Assembly (NCBI GenBank): GCA_003565575.1
Contig: PXBV01000246.1
Location: forward strand, 1-5,962
Direction: 5' to 3'
Length of the DNA: 5,962 nt
DNA from: Psychroflexus sp.
GTDB lineage: Bacteria; Bacteroidota; Bacteroidia; Flavobacteriales; Flavobacteriaceae
Shown here: piece by piece, positions 1-4,739 of the stretch
How the letters are laid out: every line of letters starts with the position of its first letter
Numbering within the stretch: the first letter of the stretch is position 1
Translations under genes and position numbers: made by a program
The notes under the pieces: model-generated
Seen by the model: the letters and a program-made list of their open reading frames with translations, nothing else
Databases searched by the model: none
Told to the model about the DNA's origin: nothing

Positions 1-395
1 ATCAAGGTATCGCATTTTACAGCTTCAAAAGGCGTGCTAACGCCATCCACTTCATTTTTATAATCTCCTGTAAATACCCAAACTTCGCCTTTGTGTTCTA
101 CCCGGATTTGAGAACTGCCTATCACATGACCAGCAGGGTGCAAACTGAATTTCACATTATTGATGGTAAAGGATTCGCCGTAGGCTTTGCCTTCCACATC
201 AATGTCTCCCAACCTGTGTTTCATAATGGGAATTGTGTTGTGATGCGTGATGTATTTTTTGTTTCCCCAGCGGGAATGGTCAGCATGCCCGTGAGATATG
301 ATGGCTTTATCGACTTTTCGCCAAGGGTCTAGATACACATCTGCTGCGGCGCAGTATATTCCATTTGGATTGAAGGCGAGTAAAGGGGTTTTCAT
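1..395 (-). CDS. Ligase-associated DNA exonuclease, metallo-beta-lactamase fold (N-terminal part, runs off left edge)
   Basis: Only the first 131 codons are in the window. The frame is open from the ATG at 395-393 to position 1. The metallo-beta-lactamase metal motif HGHADH lies at residues 35-40 (H35, H37, D39, H40). The third histidine is H90 in PAGHVIGSSQ, and the bridging aspartate is probably D111 in TGDYK. The segment from PAGHVIG through GDYKNEVDG and STPFE closely fits my memory of the bacterial DNA-ligase-associated exonuclease family, a branch of the CPSF/RNase J-like nucleases usually about 330-340 residues long. Relatives are predicted to process DNA ends in repair together with an ATP-dependent ligase, a DEXH helicase and a phosphoesterase; none of these is visible here. 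The start is 11 bp after the stop of the head-GIN gene, with no promoter recognised between them, so co-transcription is likely. Confidence is high for the fold and moderately high for the subfamily. Confidence 0.85.
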   Translation of the reverse strand, partial: MKTPLLAFNPNGIYCAAADVYLDPWRKVDKAIISHGHADHSRWGNKKYITHHNTIPIMKHRLGDIDVEGKAYGESFTINNVKFSLHPAGHVIGSSQIRVEHKGEVWVFTGDYKNEVDGVSTPFEAVKCDTL

Positions 396-406
396 AAATT
401 TTTGGA

Positions 407-1093
407 CTAATCTATAACTAATATATTACCTCCCATTTTTGTGTTCCGCTCTAAAGAAGAAGGATTACCAAACACAGTTATAGTTCCTCCGGCAGTTACG
501 CTAGCTGTACAATTTTCAGTAGCATACACAGTGGCTTCTCCTCCATAGCTGATGCTCACGTTTGTCGTTTCAGAGATTAAATCATCTCCATCATATGAAG
601 CCCCTGTTTTCACCTCAACACTTGTTGTTTTTGCAGAACCTACCAAACTTATGCTAGCTCCTGTCACAGATTTAATTGATAAATTCTTAACCTCTAGTTC
701 GCCACCAATATAACTGCCTTCTGAAGCGACTAAACTGATTTTACCTTGATTTACTTTTGACATAAACTCAACTTCAGAACCACTTCTTGCTTTCAATTCT
801 TCTACACTTTTAGCGTAAACAATAACAAGAATTTCAGCTTCAGAAAAGAGATGCCCAACAGGTAAACTGAGTTGAAGTTCGCCCTTTTTAACTTCAATAT
901 TCACTTTATCACGTTCAGCACCTTTGACTTCAATTTTATTTTCTTCTGAATCTGTTACGATTTCAACAAAAAGTCCCGTGGATACTCTTATGGATGTAAA
1001 GTCTTTTTCTGGTGATATTGATTTTTCTTGAGCAAAAACTGAAGTCGAGGCGATTAAAAATAAACAAACAATAAAGTTGATGTTGGATTTCAT
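407..1093 (-). CDS. Secreted head-GIN domain (DUF2807) protein
   Basis: The 228-residue protein begins with a Sec signal peptide: lysine at position 2, a hydrophobic core at about residues 6-19, and a likely signal peptidase I site after VFA (residue 21, before QEKS). The mature part is rich in short beta-strands with recurring glycine, serine and valine (for example GSEVEF, SGTG-like turns and SYGGEATVY). This matches the putative auto-transporter adhesin head GIN domain (DUF2807, PF10988), which probably fills residues 32-212. Openings such as FTSIRVSTGLFVEI are typical of it. Family members are common in Bacteroidota and are thought to be periplasmic or surface beta-solenoid proteins; their biochemical role is unknown. 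No C-terminal sorting domain is evident, and the cysteine at residue 10 is not a usual lipobox. A -7 element at 1116-1123 lies 22 bp before the start. The gene is first in a leftward unit with the exonuclease. Confidence 0.85.
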   Translation of the reverse strand: MKSNINFIVCLFLIASTSVFAQEKSISPEKDFTSIRVSTGLFVEIVTDSEENKIEVKGAERDKVNIEVKKGELQLSLPVGHLFSEAEILVIVYAKSVEELKARSGSEVEFMSKVNQGKISLVASEGSYIGGELEVKNLSIKSVTGASISLVGSAKTTSVEVKTGASYDGDDLISETTNVSISYGGEATVYATENCTASVTAGGTITVFGNPSSLERNTKMGGNILVID

Positions 1094-1115
1094 GGGTTTC
1101 GAATTTGAAGATATT

Positions 1116-1123
1116 CAAAAGTA
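1116..1123 (-). promoter_or_regulatory. Bacteroidota -7 element for the head-GIN gene
   Basis: Read on the minus strand this is TACTTTTG, a full match to TAnnTTTG. It ends 22 bp before the head-GIN ATG. I found no TTG at the usual 17-23 bp upstream, so the call rests on the -7 element and its position in a divergent intergenic region. Confidence 0.5.
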
Positions 1124-1192
1124 ATAGATTCTAACATCAGCCTACATTAATTTTTACACAAAAGTTGATCTCACGTATTTTTTTGGTTTCAG

Positions 1193-1200
1193 TATATTTG
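1193..1200 (+). promoter_or_regulatory. Bacteroidota -7 element for lpxH
   Basis: TATATTTG matches TAnnTTTG exactly and ends 17 bp before the lpxH ATG, implying a very short leader of about 10 nt. The nearest usable TTG (1165-1167) is 25 bp upstream, slightly beyond the usual 17-23 bp, so the -33 part is weak. Confidence 0.55.
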
Positions 1201-1217
1201 GCACAGAATATTGAATT

Positions 1218-1994
1218 ATGAAACTTCCAGAAGGCAAAAAAATTTATTTTTCTAGTGATAACCATTTAGGAGCGCCAACACATTCTGAAAGTTTGGAGCG
1301 TGAAAAAGTGTTTGTGTCTTGGCTGAATAGCATTAAAAGTGATGCTCACGCTATTTTCCTTTTGGGTGATTTATTTGATTTCTGGTTTGAATATCGTGAA
1401 GTCGTGCCCAAGGGTTTTGTAAGGACTTTAGGCAAACTTGCAGAGCTTAAGGATTCTGGAATTGAGATTTATTATTTTGTAGGAAATCATGACTTATGGA
1501 TGGAAGGCTACTTTGAAACGGAACTTGGCATCCCTGTGTTTCACCAACCTAAAGTATTTCAAATCAATAGCAAACGGTTTTTTATTGGGCATGGAGATGG
1601 GCTTGGCCCTGGCGACTTAGGCTACAAACGTATGAAAAAAGTATTTACACATCCTGTTTCAAAGTGGCTGTTTAGGTGGTTACATCCAGATTTGGGTGTA
1701 AGGCTTGCAAAGTATTTATCTGTTAAGAATAAATTGATTTCTGGAGATGAAGATGCGCAATTTCTCGGAGAAGAAAATGAATGGCTGGCGCTTTATGCAA
1801 AGCGAAAGTTAGAAACTGAACATTACGATTACTTTATATTCGGGCATAGACATTTACCCATGGAGATAAAAGTAGGAAACCACTCCAAATATTTTAACCT
1901 AGGAGATTGGATAGTTCATTACACTTACGGTGAATTTGACGGAGAACGCTTCAAACTAAAAACTTTAGAACAAAAAGCCCTGAATAAAATATAA
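1218..1994 (+). CDS. lpxH: UDP-2,3-diacylglucosamine diphosphatase (LpxH family)
   Basis: This calcineurin-like metallophosphoesterase is predicted to cleave UDP-2,3-diacylglucosamine to lipid X and UMP, the fourth step of lipid A synthesis, at the inner face of the cytoplasmic membrane. All metal-site blocks of the family are present in order: DNH (D14, H16), GDLFD (D51), GNHD (N90, H91), GHGD (H125) and GHRH (H210, H212). The segment at about residues 140-168 (FTHPVSKWLFRWLHPDLG and following) is rich in hydrophobic and basic residues, as in the LpxH lid that touches membrane and acyl chains. Length is 258 residues against 240 for E. coli LpxH. There is no signal peptide, as expected. The start is chosen because the first beta-strand and DNH motif follow at the family's normal distance and a -7 element lies 17 bp upstream. 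It stands alone between a divergent and a convergent neighbour. LpxG- or LpxI-type enzymes are less likely given these motifs. Confidence 0.88.
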   Translation: MKLPEGKKIYFSSDNHLGAPTHSESLEREKVFVSWLNSIKSDAHAIFLLGDLFDFWFEYREVVPKGFVRTLGKLAELKDSGIEIYYFVGNHDLWMEGYFETELGIPVFHQPKVFQINSKRFFIGHGDGLGPGDLGYKRMKKVFTHPVSKWLFRWLHPDLGVRLAKYLSVKNKLISGDEDAQFLGEENEWLALYAKRKLETEHYDYFIFGHRHLPMEIKVGNHSKYFNLGDWIVHYTYGEFDGERFKLKTLEQKALNKI

Positions 1995-2001
1995 ACAGGG
2001 C
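1972..2001 (-). terminator. Intrinsic terminator for tatA, overlapping the lpxH 3' end
   Basis: GCCCTG (1977-1982) and CAGGGC (1996-2001) form a perfect 6-bp GC-rich stem with a 13-nt AT-only loop that contains the lpxH stop codon. Read leftward, the stem is followed at once by TTTTT (1976-1972), and an AAA before the stem can pair with part of that run. This is the layout of a Rho-independent terminator for tatA. Read rightward the stem is followed only by ATTTAG, so it should terminate lpxH less well. Confidence 0.6.
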
Positions 2002-2023
2002 ATTTAGAATTATAAGTTTAGAA

Positions 2024-2048
2024 CTAAATCTTTATTTAATAGATTTAG
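2024..2048. repeat. Perfect 8-bp inverted repeat at the end of tatA
   Basis: CTAAATCT (2024-2031) and AGATTTAG (2041-2048) are exact inverse complements around a 9-nt loop that holds the tatA stop codon. The stem is AT-rich and no T-run follows on either strand, so it is at best a weak accessory terminator or an RNA 3'-end structure. Related ATTTAGAAT copies occur at 2002-2010 and 2043-2051. Confidence 0.4.
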
Positions 2049-2232
2049 AATCGCTGTTGCTTTCACTTGGCTCATCTTCTTTGGAAGCGTCTTTAAACTC
2101 TTTAATTCCGCTACCAAGACCTCTCATCAATTCTGGTATTTTCTTGCCTCCAAATAACAAAAGAATTGCAATACCAATGATAACCCATTGCCATGGTCCA
2201 ACCATTCCCATAATAACATTAAGTATATTCAT
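2032..2232 (-). CDS. tatA: Sec-independent protein translocase subunit TatA/TatE
   Basis: This 66-residue protein forms the membrane pore component of the twin-arginine translocation system, which exports folded proteins. It has a short N-terminus, one transmembrane helix (about residues 14-27), the hinge FGGKKIPEL (27-35), an amphipathic helix (about 33-48) and a charged, serine-rich tail. It aligns with E. coli TatA without gaps at an offset of seven: W14-Q15 match W7-Q8, F27 matches F20, K30-K31 match K23-K24, and F46 in IKEFK matches F39. This makes TatA/TatE more likely than TatB. The offset means Met8 or Met10 could be the true start. I keep Met1 because the -7 element is 16 bp upstream of it. 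No tatC is in the window. It is divergent from the M23 gene, converges on lpxH, and appears to be a single-gene unit. Confidence 0.9.
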   Translation of the reverse strand: MNILNVIMGMVGPWQWVIIGIAILLLFGGKKIPELMRGLGSGIKEFKDASKEDEPSESNSDSKSIK

Positions 2233-2248
2233 GACTTTAAATTTGATA

Positions 2249-2276
2249 CAAAATTAAGGATAAAAATCTAAACCAA
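2249..2276 (-). promoter_or_regulatory. tatA promoter (TTG - 17 bp - TAATTTTG)
   Basis: On the minus strand a TTG (2276-2274, inside CCTTTGG) is followed after 17 bp by TAATTTTG (2256-2249), a full match to TAnnTTTG. The -7 element ends 16 bp before the tatA ATG. This is the most complete promoter in the window, since both parts fall within the known 17-23 bp spacing range. Confidence 0.6.
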
Positions 2277-2296
2277 AGGTTTATGAATCTAAAACC
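2265..2296. repeat. Paired direct repeat and palindrome in the tatA/M23 divergent region
   Basis: AATCTAAACC (2265-2274) recurs as AATCTAAAACC (2286-2296), starting exactly 21 bp later, or about two helical turns. The first copy also provides the left arm of the palindrome TAAACC-AAA-GGTTTA (2269-2283). The block covers the tatA -33 site and lies just upstream of the M23 -7 element, so it could be a shared operator. In AT-rich DNA chance remains possible. Confidence 0.3.
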
Positions 2297-2316
2297 TACA
2301 TAAATTAACTTTATTC

Positions 2317-2324
2317 TATCTTTG
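2317..2324 (+). promoter_or_regulatory. Bacteroidota -7 element for the M23-GH3 operon
   Basis: TATCTTTG matches TAnnTTTG and ends 16 bp before the M23 ATG. There is no TTG at 17-23 bp upstream; that place is taken by the second copy of the AATCTAAAACC repeat, which may mean activator dependence. Confidence 0.5.
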
Positions 2325-2340
2325 CAAGAGTAAATTATGT

Positions 2341-3219
2341 ATGGAATCAACTAAGAAAGATAGACGAAAAATTAAACAAAAGTTGCTTCATAAGTACCGT
2401 TTGGTCATTTTGAATGAGGACACTTTTGAAGAACGGCTTTCTTTTCAACTCTCCAAGCTTTACGTCATTCTATTAACGGTGGTTTCCATATTGTTATTGA
2501 TTTCTGGAACAGCTTTACTAATAGCCTTCACTCCATTAAGAGAATATATTCCAGGCTACTCCTCTACTGCTCTAAAAAATCAAGCAACACGCCTAACCAT
2601 GACTGTAGATTCTTTAAGTAATGTGGTAGAAAAAAACTCCACCTACTTTCAATCCATTAGAAATGTCTTAACAGGACAAATAGATTCTATAGAGGCTCAA
2701 AAGGTATACAGCACAACTAATGACTTACCGCTAATAGACCCAGACACAGTCAACTTAACTGCTTCTCAGCAAGACTCGATATTAAGAGTAAAAGTAGAGC
2801 AGGAAGACAAGTATAATTTATTGGAGATGGCAACTTTTAGTTCAAATTTCACGCTATTCCCTCCTGTATCTGGCAAGATTTCAGATCGCTATAATGTAGA
2901 GCAAAAGCACTACGGGGTGGATATAGTCACAAAAAAAGACGAACCTGTAAAAGCCACCTTAGATGGAACCGTTATATTTGCAGAGTGGACAGTTGAAACT
3001 GGATTTGTCTTAATAATAGAACACAGTTTTGGATTGATTTCTGTATATAAACATAATGACTCTCTATTGAAAAGCCAAGGAGATTTGGTCACTGCAGGAG
3101 AAGCAATTGCAGTTGTAGGAAATACAGGCGAATTTTCTTATGGCCCTCATTTACATTTTGAACTTTGGCTAGACGGATACCCCGTTAATCCAGCAGATTA
3201 CATCAACTTTGAAGAATAA
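2341..3219 (+). CDS. Membrane-anchored M23 family metallopeptidase (LytM-like)
   Basis: The 292-residue protein has a basic cytoplasmic N-terminus (about 1-37), one transmembrane helix (about 40-63), a periplasmic linker likely to be partly helical (about 75-165) and a C-terminal LytM/M23 zinc peptidase domain (about 170-290). Zinc and catalytic residues are all present: H190 and D194 in HYGVD, H238 in YKHND, and H270-x-H272 in GPHLHFELW. The last of these pairs matches LytM's HxH and the first its HxxxD. An active endopeptidase on peptidoglycan cross-bridges is therefore more likely than a degenerate EnvC-like activator, though substrate cannot be read from sequence. An overlapping ATG at 2337 is out of frame and stops after five codons, so 2341 is the start. 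It leads an operon with the GH3 gene, only 6 bp downstream. Confidence 0.88.
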   Translation: MESTKKDRRKIKQKLLHKYRLVILNEDTFEERLSFQLSKLYVILLTVVSILLLISGTALLIAFTPLREYIPGYSSTALKNQATRLTMTVDSLSNVVEKNSTYFQSIRNVLTGQIDSIEAQKVYSTTNDLPLIDPDTVNLTASQQDSILRVKVEQEDKYNLLEMATFSSNFTLFPPVSGKISDRYNVEQKHYGVDIVTKKDEPVKATLDGTVIFAEWTVETGFVLIIEHSFGLISVYKHNDSLLKSQGDLVTAGEAIAVVGNTGEFSYGPHLHFELWLDGYPVNPADYINFEE

Positions 3220-3225
3220 GAATTT

Positions 3226-4722
3226 ATGTCGATAAAATCCTTTGGTGCAAAACTATTTGCAAAATACATCGCTTCCAAAATCAACAATTGGTCATCCAAA
3301 CCTGTGGAAACTCAACAAAAGGTTTTTAAAACCCTAATAAGGGAAGGAAGAAAAACAAAGTTTGGAAAAGACTTTGGCTTTGACAGCATAACCACTGAAG
3401 AAGATTTCTGCAAAAGTGTTCCCATTCAAGATTATGAAGGGCTGAAGCCTTATATAGATAGGGTTGTAAAAGGGGAAGAAGATGTCTTATGGCCTGGAAA
3501 ACCCTTGTATTTTGCAAAAACATCAGGAACCACCAGTGGAGCTAAGTACATCCCACTTACCAAAGATTCTATACCCAACCATACCAATGCAGCCAGAAAT
3601 GCTATTCTTTGCTATATAGCAGAAACTGGTAACTCAAGTTTTGTGGACGGTAAAATGATTTTTTTGCAAGGTAGCCCCAAACTTGACAAAAAGCATGGGA
3701 TTCACTTTGGGAGGCTTTCTGGAATAGTGGCGCATTTCATTCCTGCCTATCTTCAAAAAAACAGACTGCCAAGTTGGGAAACCAATTCTATAGAAGATTG
3801 GAATCAAAAAATAGAAGCTATTGTGAATGAAACTTACCAAGAGGATATGACCATCATTAGCGGTATCCCCTCATGGGTTCAGACCTATTTTGAAAAGCTT
3901 CACAGCAAAACCGGTAAGTCCATTTCTGAATTATTCCCAAATTTTCAGCTTTTTATTTACGGAGGTGTTAATTATGAACCTTACCGTTCCAAATTTGAAG
4001 AGTTGATTGGTGGCTCCGTGGATAGTATAGAGCTGTATCCTGCATCTGAAGGTTTTTTTGCATTTCAAGATACTAGAACAGAGGAGGGAATGCTTTTACA
4101 ATTGGATTCTGGCATGTTTTACGAATTCATAAAAGCGGATGAATTTTTTAATGAAAATCCTGAAATTCTCACCATTGGAGAAGTAGAAGTTGGCGTCAAT
4201 TATGTTATGATTATTTCTACCAATGCAGGGTTATGGAGATACAATGTTGGGGATACAGTGATGTTTACCAATACAAAACCTTATCGACTGAAGGTTTCGG
4301 GTAGAATTAAGCATTTTACTTCAGCTTTTGGAGAACATGTGATTGCTCAGGAAGTGGAGCAATCTATCATAAAAGCTTCAGAAGAATTTGGAGTGCAAAT
4401 CAATGAGTTTACAGTAGCGCCACAAATCAATCCAAAAGAAGGATTACCTTACCACGAGTGGTTTGTGGAATTTCAAAAAGAGCCTAAAGACCTTGATGCT
4501 TTCAGAAAAAGAATAGATGAACTACTTCAAGAACAAAATTCATACTATAAAGACCTCATTACTGGCAATATGCTAAAAACTCTAATCATTACAAAAGTTC
4601 CCAAAAACGGATTTCAGAAATATATGAAGTCTTTAGGAAAACTTGGAGGACAAAATAAAGTGCCAAGATTATCTAACGACAGAAAGATTGCAGACGAACT
4701 TGAAAAACAACTTTTAGATTAA
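3226..4722 (+). CDS. GH3 family acyl-adenylating enzyme (auxin-responsive promoter family)
   Basis: The 498-residue protein fits the GH3 family (PF03321) over its full length. In plants GH3 enzymes adenylate carboxylic acids such as auxin or jasmonate and couple them to amino acids. Three ATP-site blocks are visible: TSGTTSGAKYIPL (99-111, phosphate loop), YPASEGFF (271-278, nucleotide binding) and YNVGDTV (339-345). Next come SGRIKHFTSAFGEHV (358-372), at the hinge to the C-terminal domain, and a C-terminal NKVPRLSND (477-485), which I recall as common in Bacteroidota members. No signal peptide or membrane helix is evident, so it should be cytoplasmic. The bacterial substrate is unknown; an acyl acid plus an amine is inference from plant enzymes. 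The start is preceded by GAAGAATAAGAATTT, an A-rich leader normal for the phylum. Short gaps on both sides (6 and 17 bp) indicate an operon. Family call sure, reaction not. Confidence 0.88.
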   Translation: MSIKSFGAKLFAKYIASKINNWSSKPVETQQKVFKTLIREGRKTKFGKDFGFDSITTEEDFCKSVPIQDYEGLKPYIDRVVKGEEDVLWPGKPLYFAKTSGTTSGAKYIPLTKDSIPNHTNAARNAILCYIAETGNSSFVDGKMIFLQGSPKLDKKHGIHFGRLSGIVAHFIPAYLQKNRLPSWETNSIEDWNQKIEAIVNETYQEDMTIISGIPSWVQTYFEKLHSKTGKSISELFPNFQLFIYGGVNYEPYRSKFEELIGGSVDSIELYPASEGFFAFQDTRTEEGMLLQLDSGMFYEFIKADEFFNENPEILTIGEVEVGVNYVMIISTNAGLWRYNVGDTVMFTNTKPYRLKVSGRIKHFTSAFGEHVIAQEVEQSIIKASEEFGVQINEFTVAPQINPKEGLPYHEWFVEFQKEPKDLDAFRKRIDELLQEQNSYYKDLITGNMLKTLIITKVPKNGFQKYMKSLGKLGGQNKVPRLSNDRKIADELEKQLLD

Positions 4723-4739
4723 TAGACAATAATAAATAT

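Noticed and set aside
93..332. 79-codon open frame on the plus strand
   Set aside because: It is antisense to the exonuclease coding region, which has clear metal motifs; the plus-strand product shows no recognisable domain.
1031..1093. Head-GIN protein as a lipoprotein through its cysteine at residue 10
   Set aside because: The cysteine lies in the middle of the hydrophobic core without a lipobox; the site after VFA at residue 21 fits signal peptidase I.
2057..2257. 66-codon open frame on the plus strand opposite tatA
   Set aside because: It mirrors tatA almost exactly. tatA has gap-free family residues, a promoter and a terminator, while the plus-strand frame has none.
2341..2400. Arginine pair near the M23 N-terminus as a Tat signal, tempting because tatA is adjacent
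   Set aside because: The pair (residues 8-9) lies in a lysine/arginine-rich stretch without the xFLK follow-up, and the hydrophobic segment begins about 30 residues later, so it is a cytoplasmic tail before a membrane anchor.
2910..3840. Minus-strand open frames of 60-68 codons (2910-3092, 3326-3523, 3634-3840)
   Set aside because: All lie antisense inside the M23 and GH3 genes, have no promoter-like element noted, and have low-complexity or meaningless translations.
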